A stretch of DNA of 12,467 bases from Chloroflexota bacterium (GCA_023434145.1 JAEYTI010000313.1:1-12467); one strand, 5' to 3'. Counted from the stretch's first letter, positions 1 to 7,232 are shown. Notes: generated from the letters alone by a model not told the origin. Program-made: numbers and translations.

Positions 1-160
1 ATCTTTACGTGCCCCCATGGTTCGCTCCTGTGCTGTCTGGTTGTCGCAAACTCAGTATCGCACCGGTTTGTCCCTGGGGGTACTCTTTTTTTCTATGTCA
101 ATCTATTTTGAACCATGCCCAATTTTCGGTACACCCTTTATTCATGGTGTATAACTCCAA

Positions 161-188
161 GACACGCCAATCGGCGTGTTATTCGTTT
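161..188 (+). terminator. Probable intrinsic terminator hairpin at the left edge
   Basis: Positions 162-168 (ACACGCC) pair perfectly with 173-179 (GGCGTGT) around the 4-nt loop AATC, and a G-U pair at 161/180 can extend the stem. The T-rich stretch TATTCGTTT follows on the + strand. This is the shape of a Rho-independent terminator for a + strand gene ending to the left of the window, although the T tract is interrupted. No convincing coding sequence is visible in 1-275. A second, smaller hairpin (GCCTG at 216-220 with CAGGC at 226-230) lies just downstream. Confidence 0.4.
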
Positions 189-275
189 AAACCTCCCAGA
201 TCTCGGCAAAATGTGGCCTGCGAGTCAGGCTGATCGTCCAATCTTCACGATGTTGGCCCCCTCATTTCATCCAAA

Positions 276-509
276 TCATGGTAAAGGATAGAGCAGTAAC
301 TACTTTACCGTCCAGCGTCGATTGGTCAGTCCAGCCAGCATGGCAGGATTCCGCTTTCGACACTTTTTGGACTGCTGTTTACCTTTGCGTTTCACTGGCT
401 GTGTCATTTCTTCTTCCCGGCTTTCATGCGGTCGGACAAAATGGTAATAACTTCTCCATTCCCGAGGCCTTTCAATATAGATACATTGCTGTGACCACTT
501 TCTTCTTCG
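276..509 (-). pseudogene. IS1-like transposase relic, C-terminal end only
   Basis: On the minus strand this stretch encodes a recognisable transposase C-terminus: WRSYYHFVRPHES, then a basic linker (KRKGKQQSKK), then NPAMLAGLTNRRWTVK. These resemble the YYHFVRPHESLR...TPAMAAGLTxRRWTVxELLxYPLP tail of IS1-like transposases common in Chloroflexota; this is recalled family knowledge, not a search result. The frame is broken by TAG at 300-302, exactly where the family normally has Glu. Beyond it the same frame continues LLLYPLP to a TGA at 276-278, so the original stop is still visible and the TAG looks like a GAG-to-TAG nonsense mutation. Similarity is clear from about 458 down to 276 and weaker between 458 and 509. 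The same frame stays open up to 605, but that part is not recognisable. The catalytic DDE core is absent. The missing 5' half has a counterpart at 8947-9563 in the same orientation. Confidence 0.72.
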
Positions 510-867
510 GTCACCTTTGCATTTCCTCAACCGCCAGGCAACGGGGGCTTCGCGCTCTGGCCTCTTCCTTTTCCATTTGTCTTGTCTTCCTCGCGGAAAC
601 GGCAATCGCGCTCGCTCTTGGGCCGCAAGACAGGATGAGTGTCACGAGCAGAATCAACAGATCGCCCCATTGAACTAAAACGCAAAACGAGTTTTCAGCC
701 CGTCGGTCTTGATGCCGCAGCGCAAATTGCTGACAACCCAAAGGGAGAGTTGACCACCATTCTTCATAAAGCCTCTCAGAGAATACTTTTGATTTAGTTT
801 CCACAAACCCTGACCGGAATCTCCATAATTTCTCCACATAAGATTGATACATTGAAAAACCATCACC
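510..867. other. Unassigned intergenic stretch upstream of the oxidoreductase
   Basis: No reading frame here is convincing on either strand. Several frames are open for 60-130 codons, but they overlap each other antisense and match no family I recognise. The one suggestive trace is the minus-strand peptide TDGLK at about 695-709. It resembles the second-aspartate block (STDGLKxYF) of IS1-like transposases and could be more of the relic at 276-509, but five residues are too few to call. No well-formed sigma-70 promoter could be picked out for the gene at 929. Confidence 0.4.
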
Positions 868-885
868 AAAGGAGATCCGTCTATG
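868..885 (+). promoter_or_regulatory. Strong Shine-Dalgarno before an out-of-frame ATG
   Basis: AAAGGAGA at 868-875 is the best ribosome-binding sequence in the region and sits 7 nt before an ATG at 883. That ATG opens a 43-codon frame (883-1014, ending in TGA at 1012-1014) that is not in frame with the oxidoreductase starting at 929. The peptide is rich in Arg and Ser and is not recognisable. The site may drive a short leader frame overlapping and translationally coupled to the oxidoreductase. It may instead be a leftover from an earlier arrangement of the gene start. Confidence 0.35.
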
Positions 886-928
886 CGATCCTTTGATCTT
901 CCCCATCACACGAAAGGGTCAACAATCT

Positions 929-1894
929 ATGAAGGCAGTGTTTCATTCGAAATATGGCGCACCCGACGTTCTCGAGCTCCGCGAAGTGGAGAAACCGCAG
1001 CCCAAGGAAGATGAAGTTCTAGTCAGGGTACGCGCTTCGTCGGTGAACATGGCCGAGTGGTACGCTATGACCGGTCTGTTTCTTGCCCGGATAGGCGGCG
1101 GCCTGAACAGGCCAAAGCAAACCCGCCTGGGTGTGGATTATGCCGGGGTGGTCGAAGCGGTCGGCAAGAATATCACGCAGTTCCAACCGGGCGATGAAGT
1201 ATTCGGCGCCCGCACCGGCGCGTACGCGGAATACGTATGCGTTCGCAACATGGTGATCCCAAAACCAGCCAACCTGACCTTTGAAGAGGCGGCAGCAGTC
1301 CCCACGGCGGCGATCACCGCACTGCAGGGCTTGCGTGATTTTGGCAAAATACAGGCGGGGCAAAAGGTGCTGATCAACGGCGCATCGGGCGGCGTAGGTA
1401 CCTTCGCGGTGCAGATCGCCAAAGCGTTTGAAGCCGAAGTGACCGCCGTGTGCAGCACGCAGAATATCGACTGCGCCCGTTCGCAGGGTGCTGACCAGGT
1501 GGTGGATTACACCTGCGAGGATTTCACGCGCCGAGGAGAGCGCTATGATCTGATTTTCGATATTGCCGGAAGCCAGTCCTGGTATGCAATTCGGCGCGTG
1601 CTCCAGCCGAATGCCACCGTGGTTATCGCCGGCGGCCCCCGGACGCCTTTGATCGGCCCGCTCAGTCACGTGATCCGGATGCGCTTTGGGTCGTTGGGAT
1701 CCAACGGTGAGGTAAAATTCTTTATTGCAAAATTCACTCGGGAAGACTTCCTGGTATTGAAAGATTTGCTCGAAGCCGGCAAAGTGAAGCCCTTCGTCGA
1801 ACGAACTTACCCGCTGGCGCGGATCGCGGATGCTATGCGCTACCTGGGCGCGGGTCACGCGCAGGGGAAAATCGTTATCACAATGGAGAAGTGA
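929..1894 (+). CDS. Zinc-independent medium-chain oxidoreductase (quinone oxidoreductase-like)
   Basis: The 321-residue product is a medium-chain dehydrogenase/reductase of the NADPH:quinone reductase-like group, expected to be cytoplasmic. These enzymes move hydride from NAD(P)H to a quinone, enal or similar acceptor; the substrate here cannot be read from the sequence. The N-terminal GroES-like domain spans about residues 1-120 (GVDYAGVVEAVG at 68-79, FQPGDEVFG at 85-93). The Rossmann fold follows, with nucleotide-binding motif NGASGGVG at 150-157. The position that is Cys in zinc alcohol dehydrogenases falls in SSVNMAEW, and no Cys/His zinc set or structural zinc lobe is visible. Length matches the family. 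ATG 929 is chosen because MKAVFHSKYGAPDVL is the typical start and AAAGGG lies 10 nt upstream; an in-frame TTG at 893 would add 12 atypical residues. Its stop is 9 nt before the next gene, so the two are probably co-transcribed. Confidence 0.88.
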   Translation: MKAVFHSKYGAPDVLELREVEKPQPKEDEVLVRVRASSVNMAEWYAMTGLFLARIGGGLNRPKQTRLGVDYAGVVEAVGKNITQFQPGDEVFGARTGAYAEYVCVRNMVIPKPANLTFEEAAAVPTAAITALQGLRDFGKIQAGQKVLINGASGGVGTFAVQIAKAFEAEVTAVCSTQNIDCARSQGADQVVDYTCEDFTRRGERYDLIFDIAGSQSWYAIRRVLQPNATVVIAGGPRTPLIGPLSHVIRMRFGSLGSNGEVKFFIAKFTREDFLVLKDLLEAGKVKPFVERTYPLARIADAMRYLGAGHAQGKIVITMEK

Positions 1895-1903
1895 GGCATT
1901 CTC

Positions 1904-3442
1904 ATGGAAATCCAGCAGCTTGCATTTTTAAAACACGTGATCCGCTTCAACCGCCGGGTTTACCTGGACTACAATGCCACCACCCCCGTCAGCAGCCGCG
2001 TGCGGCGCGCAATGAACCGCATGCTGCGGGTGAATTACGGCAATCCATCGTCATTCTATAGCCTGGGCAGAAAGGCCGCGAAGCTGATGGAACGCGCCCG
2101 GCAGCAGGTCGCCAGTGCCATCCATGCCGATCCGCAGGAAGTCTATTTTACTGGCTGCGCGACCGAATCCAACAATGCCGTGCTCAAGTCGGTCAGCGCG
2201 GAATGCTTCCCCGGAAGGAAGAAAATCGTTTCTACGCCCATCGAGCATCCTTCGGTGATACACACGCTGGCATACCTGCAAACCCAGGGTGTCCTGGTCG
2301 AGTACTGCCCAGTGGACCGCCAGGGACGCGTCATTCTGGAGGAGCTGGAGAAACGGGTGGACGCGGATACCTTCCTGGTCTCCTGCATGTTCGCCAACAA
2401 CGAAACCGGCGTTCTGCAAGATCTGCCGGCAGTGGTCAAAATCGCCCGGCAGCACGGTGCGCTGGTGCTAACCGACTGTGTGCAGGCACTGGGCAAAGTC
2501 CCCGTCGACGTGCGCGCCTGGGACGTCGATTACGCATCGTTTTCGGCGCACAAGCTTTATGGGCCGAAAGGCATTGGCGCGCTGTTCGTCAAACAGGGCA
2601 GCCCGATCTCTCCGCTGCTGCACGGCGGTCACCAGGAGGGCGGGCTGCGAGCCGGCACCGAAAGCCTGCACAATATCGTTGGTTTTGGGGCTGCGTGCGA
2701 AGAAGTCGAGCATCTGCTGGCACACGCCGGGCAGACCCGCGCATTGAAACAAGACTTCATGAAACTGCTCAGACAGGTGAAACCGGACTGCGTGATCCAC
2801 TCGCCAGACGCGGACTGCCTGCCAAACACGCTCAGCGTAACCTTCCCCGGCGTCGAGAATGCAGGTCTGATGGCAGCCCTGGACTACCACGGCATCGCGG
2901 TCTCCGCCGGTTCGGCCTGCAGCACAGGCGAAGACACGCCCTCGCACGTTTTGAAGGCCATCGGGCTTTCCGATCAAGCTGCGCGAGAGACCATCCGCTT
3001 CAGTCTCGGGCGCTACACCTCCGCCCGCGACATCGACTACACAGCCCGCATGATCCAAGATTTTGTCGAAGGCCGCGCGACGACTGTAAACATGCTCGCC
3101 CCCGCGCAGTTGAATGAAACCATTCTATTCAATGAGAATACCTTTATCCTCGACGTGCGCCCGCCGGATGATCGCAAACGGCACCTGGGTCTGCCAAACG
3201 CGCACGAGGTCCCGCCGCTTTGGGTGGAAAAATACCTGAAGCAGCTTCCCAGGGATAAGCAGATTTTGGTTTACTGTCCAGGTGGAGGGCTTTCCCTGGT
3301 AGTTTCGTATTATTTGATGGCAAAGGGCTTTCCGCACGTCACCAATTTGGTCGGCGGGCTGGACGGCTGGCGCAAGCGACGCGGGGATTTGTATCAGAAG
3401 TACGCCGGGCAGAATATCGCCGTCCTGCAGCCCGATCTGTAG
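1904..3442 (+). CDS. Cysteine desulfurase (NifS/IscS type) fused to a rhodanese domain
   Basis: This 512-residue protein joins a class I PLP-dependent cysteine desulfurase (about residues 17-390) to a C-terminal rhodanese-like domain (about 410-495). Desulfurase landmarks in order are YLDYNATTP (20-28), NPSS (47-50), TGCATESNN (83-91), EHPSV (114-118), NNETG (165-169), TDCVQALGK (190-198), the PLP lysine K217 in SAHKLYGPKGIGAL, GGLRAGTES (246-254) and the catalytic Cys339 in SAGSACSTG. The loop around Cys339 has the spacing of IscS/NifS, not SufS. The rhodanese part has ILDVRPP (415-421), an active-site-like loop YCPGGGLS with Cys458, and GGLDGWRKR near its end. Standard desulfurases are about 380-400 residues, so the tail is an addition. 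The desulfurase should take sulfur from cysteine as a Cys339 persulfide, and Cys458 is the natural internal acceptor; that relay is inferred. TGGAGAAGTGAGG overlaps the upstream stop and ends 7 nt before ATG 1904, supporting both the start and coupling to the oxidoreductase. No scaffold (IscU/NifU), TusA or thiolation partner gene is nearby. Confidence 0.92.
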   Translation: MEIQQLAFLKHVIRFNRRVYLDYNATTPVSSRVRRAMNRMLRVNYGNPSSFYSLGRKAAKLMERARQQVASAIHADPQEVYFTGCATESNNAVLKSVSAECFPGRKKIVSTPIEHPSVIHTLAYLQTQGVLVEYCPVDRQGRVILEELEKRVDADTFLVSCMFANNETGVLQDLPAVVKIARQHGALVLTDCVQALGKVPVDVRAWDVDYASFSAHKLYGPKGIGALFVKQGSPISPLLHGGHQEGGLRAGTESLHNIVGFGAACEEVEHLLAHAGQTRALKQDFMKLLRQVKPDCVIHSPDADCLPNTLSVTFPGVENAGLMAALDYHGIAVSAGSACSTGEDTPSHVLKAIGLSDQAARETIRFSLGRYTSARDIDYTARMIQDFVEGRATTVNMLAPAQLNETILFNENTFILDVRPPDDRKRHLGLPNAHEVPPLWVEKYLKQLPRDKQILVYCPGGGLSLVVSYYLMAKGFPHVTNLVGGLDGWRKRRGDLYQKYAGQNIAVLQPDL

Positions 3443-3493
3443 CCGTCCCTGGAGTGCAGTCTATTCCGCTCAGGCATCCGCTCGCTTTTCCCC

Positions 3494-3499
3494 TATACT
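3494..3499 (+). promoter_or_regulatory. Candidate -10 box placing the response regulator on a leaderless mRNA
   Basis: TATACT at 3494-3499 matches the sigma-70 -10 consensus at five of six positions and ends 6 nt before the ATG at 3506. Transcription from it would start at or next to the start codon. No purine-rich ribosome-binding sequence exists in the preceding 20 nt (TTTTCCCCTATACTATTCTT), which fits a leaderless message. The -35 is poor: CAGGCA at 3471-3476 has only three consensus matches at 17-nt spacing. The alternative is read-through from the desulfurase gene, whose stop is 63 nt upstream. Confidence 0.35.
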
Positions 3500-3505
3500 A
3501 TTCTT

Positions 3506-4189
3506 ATGCCTCAACTAATCCTCGTTGTCGACGATGAACCCAAGGTGGCGCGCCTGGCCCGCGACTACCTGGAGAAAAACGGATTCCGCGTCCTCACCGC
3601 CGCGGATGGGCAGTCCGCGCTGGTGGTTGCCCGCCGCGAAAAGCCGGACCTCGTCATTCTCGATCTTCTGTTGCCCAACATCGATGGCCGCGAAGTTTGC
3701 CGCATCCTACGCCGCGAAAGCGACGTGCCCATCATCATGCTGACCGCCTTATCTGAGGAGATCGACCAGGTGACCGGATTGGAAATCGGCGCGGACGATT
3801 ACATCACCAAGCCATTTTCCGTCCGCGCTTTGGTCGCGCGCGTTCGGGCGCTGCTGCGCAGAACGCGCGGGGATATCCGCGCGCCGGGCATCGTTCGCTC
3901 TGGCGGGCTGGAAATTGATCCAGAAAGGTATTCTGTTACCTTCAATGGCAGTCCCATCAAATGCACGCCCAACGAATTTAAACTGCTGTATCTGCTTGCC
4001 AGCCGGGCCGGTCAAACCTTTACCCGCGAACAGCTGCTGGATGATCTGCACGGCGCTGTTTCCAGCCTGGATCGCAGCGTAGACTCACACATCAAGAACC
4101 TGCGCAAGAAACTCGAAAGTGCGTCAGGGGAGCCGATGATCGAGACGGTTTACGGCATCGGCTATCGGTTTATCGAACCGCAGCATTAA
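3506..4189 (+). CDS. OmpR/PhoB-family response regulator
   Basis: The 227-residue protein is a DNA-binding response regulator acting with the kinase encoded 21 nt downstream. The receiver domain (about 1-120) has every expected residue: acidic pair Asp9-Asp10, phosphoacceptor Asp53 in LVILDLLLP, Thr80 in IIMLTA and Lys102 in ITKPFSV. The PhoB-type winged helix (about 130-225) includes CTPNEFKLLYLLASRAG, the recognition-helix region SLDRSVDSHIKNLRKKL and the closing ETVYGIGYRF. Length is standard. Phosphorylation should promote dimerisation and binding to promoter repeats, but its targets cannot be identified here; many such pairs regulate themselves. The start at 3506 fits the conserved N-terminus (LILVVDDEP) but has no Shine-Dalgarno, and a TATACT box lies just ahead. 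Confidence 0.95.
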   Translation: MPQLILVVDDEPKVARLARDYLEKNGFRVLTAADGQSALVVARREKPDLVILDLLLPNIDGREVCRILRRESDVPIIMLTALSEEIDQVTGLEIGADDYITKPFSVRALVARVRALLRRTRGDIRAPGIVRSGGLEIDPERYSVTFNGSPIKCTPNEFKLLYLLASRAGQTFTREQLLDDLHGAVSSLDRSVDSHIKNLRKKLESASGEPMIETVYGIGYRFIEPQH

Positions 4190-4210
4190 CCAGTACGATT
4201 CGGAATTCCC

Positions 4211-5260
4211 ATGTCCACCCCTGATCCCAAACGCCGCACCAGCCGCTTTTCTTTTTTCATGCTGTTCTTTCTCCTCGCCCTATTTCTTTTCGCGGGAGGT
4301 GCAGCGGCAATTCTCTATTACCTGTTTTCGGAATATTCCGGCATCCGTGCTCTTTGGATTTTGATCTGCGGCGCCCCGGTCATCCTGATGGTATTTGTAT
4401 TTTTGATTATCTTCCACATGTACACCCGATATGGCAGGCCGTTGAGAAGCCTTTTCGATGCCATTAACGCGGTCGAAGCGGGAGACCTCTCCGTGCGCGT
4501 GCCGGAAGACAAATCCGATGTCTTCAACGATCTGCTCAAGCATTTCAACAATATGGTGGTCGAGCTGGAACGCGCCGAACAGCAGCGCCGCAACCTGACC
4601 GCCGACATCGCTCACGAAATCCGTACCCCACTGCATATCATCCAGGGCAACCTGGAAGGGGTGCTCGATGGCGTCTACCAGCCCACCAACGACCACATCC
4701 GCGACACGCTGGATGAGACCCGACTGCTCGCGCGCCTGACAGACGATCTGCAAACGCTTTCCCTCGCGGAGACGGGACACCTACCGCTGTATCCCACCCA
4801 CTTCTTACTCGCCGATCTGATTGAGGATATCGAAACGAGTTTTGCGTCCCAGGCCACTGCTCAGGGAATCGACCTGCGCCTGCAAATCGCGAACCCGCTG
4901 CAGGAGATTACCGCTGACTATGACCGGCTCAACCAGGTGTTGTCCAATCTGCTGTCAAACGCAATCCGATATACCCCAGCAGGCGGAACCGTATCTATCG
5001 AGACCGGGGAGGGATCGAGCGTTGAGCGCGGCGTGCGAATCATGGTCAAGGACACAGGCTCAGGGATTGCCGCGGAAGACCTCCCCTTCATTTTCGACCG
5101 CTTCTGGCGCGGCGACCGTTCCCGCCAGGAACGAACGCACATTGGGTTAGGGCTGGCAATCACCAAACAGCTAATCCTTGCACACAATGGTGTCATCGAG
5201 GTTCAAAGCAAGCTCGGGAAGGGATGCGCCTTCATCATCGAGATCCCCATGCATCAATAA
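4211..5260 (+). CDS. Membrane sensor histidine kinase with minimal external loop
   Basis: This 349-residue HPK1-type kinase is the evident partner of the upstream regulator. Two transmembrane segments (about 13-38 and 47-70) are separated by only some 8-10 residues (FSEYSGIRAL), leaving essentially no extracytoplasmic sensor domain. A HAMP linker follows (about 70-125, with AVEAGDLSVRVPE). The HisKA helix carries phosphoacceptor His135 in ADIAHEIRTPLH. The HATPase domain shows the N box (NQVLSNLLSNAIRYTP, 241-256), G1 (DTGSGI, 281-286), F box (FIFDRFWRGDRSR) and G2 (GLGLAI, 312-317), so it should be catalytically competent. The layout resembles intramembrane-sensing kinases, which often respond to envelope stress or to a partner membrane protein; this is a structural analogy only, and no transporter or accessory gene is adjacent. 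The start is supported by a short GGAA 5 nt upstream. Confidence 0.93.
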   Translation: MSTPDPKRRTSRFSFFMLFFLLALFLFAGGAAAILYYLFSEYSGIRALWILICGAPVILMVFVFLIIFHMYTRYGRPLRSLFDAINAVEAGDLSVRVPEDKSDVFNDLLKHFNNMVVELERAEQQRRNLTADIAHEIRTPLHIIQGNLEGVLDGVYQPTNDHIRDTLDETRLLARLTDDLQTLSLAETGHLPLYPTHFLLADLIEDIETSFASQATAQGIDLRLQIANPLQEITADYDRLNQVLSNLLSNAIRYTPAGGTVSIETGEGSSVERGVRIMVKDTGSGIAAEDLPFIFDRFWRGDRSRQERTHIGLGLAITKQLILAHNGVIEVQSKLGKGCAFIIEIPMHQ

Positions 5261-5390
5261 ATTAAAGTCAACACACCAGAGTACGATGTGACGGAACTTG
5301 CTCTGCCCGTCCAGTTATTAGCCCCCGATGCGGGAATAGAAAACACCCCTAATTGCGTACAAGCTAGATTGAAATTGACCATGACAGTCC

Positions 5391-5400
5391 AGAGCGCTCT
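5391..5400. repeat. Perfect 10-bp palindrome
   Basis: AGAGCGCTCT is identical to its own reverse complement and directly abuts the hairpin at 5401-5418. It could be a dimeric protein-binding site or the upper part of a composite terminator structure. Ten-base palindromes do occur by chance, so function is not established. Confidence 0.35.
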
Positions 5401-5427
5401 TGACGTAATAAAGCGTCATTTATTTTT
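5401..5427 (+). terminator. Weak terminator-like hairpin after the two-component operon
   Basis: TGACG (5401-5405) pairs with CGTCA (5414-5418) across an 8-nt loop, and the T-rich TTTATTTTT follows. It lies about 140 nt after the kinase stop, so it could end that transcript. The 5-bp stem is short for an intrinsic terminator, hence the low confidence. Confidence 0.3.
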
Positions 5428-5580
5428 GACTTAAATGGATCTCAAGAATTTCACCTAATTGGAACTACCGAAAAATGGCCGCTTATCTCTTTTGATAAGG
5501 ATACCAGTAATCAATTGCTGTAAAATAATTTTGTACGAAGCCAATCCTTTTTTTGTCTACAACTGAATTCACACTATAGC

Positions 5581-7232
5581 GATGGCATGCTCGATCTGGC
5601 GACAGCCAACTTCGCCAGCGATCAGGTGAGCGTACTGCTTGGCAATGAAAATGGTACTTTTCAGGCCAGAGTCAATTATGCGACCGCGACGGGCCGATCG
5701 CACTCGCAACGGGCGATTTTAACCGGGATGGCAAGCTTGACCTGGTCGCAGCCGCCCTCAACGTGGGCAGCGGAAGCGGTTCCTTCCAGGCTCCGGTCAA
5801 CTATATCGTTGGAACCAACCCCCGCTACTTGATGGTCAGCGACCTGAACTTGAATGGCAGGCTCGATCTGGTCGTTGCTAACGATGGCAGCAACAATATC
5901 AGCGTTCTGCTTGGGAATGGCAATGGCGCCTTTCAAGCCCAGGTCACCTACCCGGTGGTCGGCGGACCATTCTCGATCGCATCTGGCGACTTCAATCGGG
6001 ATGGAATGCCTGACCTGGCGGTGACCACCCAAAACAATAGCAAAGTCAATGTACTCTTGGGCAGCGGGAACGGCGCCTTCCTGGCGGCCACCAGCTATAC
6101 AGCCGGCGCCAGCCCCTATTCTGTGGCAGTCAGTGATTTGAACGACGATGGGCAACCCGATCTGGTCGTAGCAAACGCAGGGAGCAGCAGTGTGAGCATG
6201 CTGCTGGGTAATGGCTTGGGCATATACCCCAACCAAGCTCAGTACGCCGTTGGCGGTCTGCCCAAAGCCATCGGCACCGATGATTTCAACGAGGATGGCT
6301 ATCCCGATCTGGCCACAGCCAATTCCGCAAGTGACAGTCTCAGCATATTGATCGGCAATGGTGACGGCACGTTTCAAACGCGTGTGAATTACCCGGTCAC
6401 CCGAGCGGGCGGCTCCTATAACCCCGTTAGCCTTGCGGTGGCCGACTTGAACGGAGATCAACACCTGGACCTGGCTACCGCCGGCTACGGCGGCAGCAGT
6501 GTGGGCGTGTTGTTCGGGAATGGCAATGGCACCTTCCAGGCTGGGCAAACTATTTTCTCTGAATATTTACCCAATGCGGTGGCCATCAGCGACTTAAATC
6601 AGGACGGCAAAGCCGATCTGATTGAGGCCTCGGGGGTACCAGGTGTCATCATTCGGTTGGGCAATGGCGATGGCACCTTCCAGACGGAGATACCATACGA
6701 AACCGGTTCCGGTACTTTTCCGATGTTTGTGACGACTAGCGACCTCAACCATGACGGGATCCTCGATCTGGTCACGGCGAATTACGACCTGGGCACTGTC
6801 AGTGTTCTGCTTGGAGCCGGCGGTGGCTACTTTTATCCTTACACGCAATATACGGTTGACTTAATGCCGCTCCATGTCACGGTGAACGATTTTAACCGGG
6901 ATGGCAATGCTGACCTGGCGACGGCGAATACCGGCGGCTCCGTCAGCGTGCTGCTCGGCAAAGGGGATGGGACCTTTCAGCCGCAGGTGAGCTACCTGAC
7001 CGGGCAGCCAACGGTTGAACTGGCAGCCGGTGATTTTAACAGGGATGGAAAGACTGACCTGGCAGTGAGTACCAATACCCACCTATCCATTCTGCAGGGG
7101 GATGGTAGCGGCAGCTTCGCAAATCCAGTGACCTATCCGGTGGTGACGAGTATCACGACCGTGGGCGATTTTAATCTGGATGGCAAGCCTGACCTGGCGC
7201 TGAGCGACACCAGCTTAAGCATCCTGTTGAAT
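5581..7232 (+). repeat. Twelve tandem FG-GAP/VCBS calcium-loop repeats
   Basis: Units recur about every 49 residues. Each has a D-x-[ND]-x-[DN]-G-x-x-D-L loop, then a strand like VSVLLGNGNGTFQ and a variable linker. In the 1,021-codon frame the loops begin near residues 27, 76, 125, 174, 228, 277, 327, 376, 424 and 469; two more lie upstream, one at 5581 and one at about 5715. Such units usually form beta-propeller blades that bind Ca2+ through the Asp/Asn loop. Several loops deviate: DLNLNGRLD has Asn for an Asp, and DLNGDQHLD has Gln for the Gly. Nucleotide similarity between units is high around GGCAATGGCAATGGCACCTT-like segments, which would favour unequal recombination or assembly collapse. 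Confidence 0.85.

Larger units (their letters stand above)
5261..5580. other. AT-rich intergenic region between the kinase and the FG-GAP gene
   Basis: No gene is supported in these 320 nt. Composition changes from the GC-rich flanks to clearly AT-rich. It contains the perfect palindrome at 5391-5400, a terminator-like hairpin at 5401-5427 and a 6-bp hairpin (CTTATC at 5482-5487 with GATAAG at 5494-5499). A TAA at 5521 is the last in-frame stop before the FG-GAP frame, and the 22 codons after it resemble neither a signal peptide nor an FG-GAP repeat. The truncation boundary of the downstream gene must therefore fall within or just after this stretch. Confidence 0.5.

Noticed and set aside
9..233. 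74-codon + strand frame at the window start
   Set aside because: It runs through the terminator-like hairpin at 161-188, has no ribosome-binding site and shows no recognisable motif.
231..275. Possible terminal inverted repeat of the IS, matched against 9580-9610
   Set aside because: GATGT-type similarity between the two ends covers only a few bases with mismatches; no acceptable terminal repeat or target duplication could be aligned by eye.
278..673. 131-codon + strand frame near the left edge
   Set aside because: It is antisense to the transposase C-terminal relic, has no ribosome-binding site and resembles nothing; the minus-strand reading explains the sequence better.
1019..1858. 279-codon minus-strand open frame opposite the oxidoreductase
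   Set aside because: The + strand frame has complete family motifs; the antisense frame has no recognisable domain and is explained by high GC.
2203..3117. 304-codon + strand frame within the desulfurase gene
   Set aside because: Its composition is dominated by Arg, Ala, Gly and Pro as expected from an out-of-frame reading of GC-rich coding DNA, and the overlapping frame is a well-conserved desulfurase.
5563..5586. Alternative start codon upstream giving the FG-GAP gene an N-terminus
   Set aside because: The in-frame codons between the TAA at 5521 and 5581 offer only a CTG, no Shine-Dalgarno and no hydrophobic signal sequence, so a genuine start is not supported.
5676..6548. 290-codon open frame on the minus strand inside the FG-GAP gene
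   Set aside because: It lies antisense to clear repeat coding sequence, and its own periodicity only mirrors those repeats; the shadow frame stays open because the repeat codons are reused.
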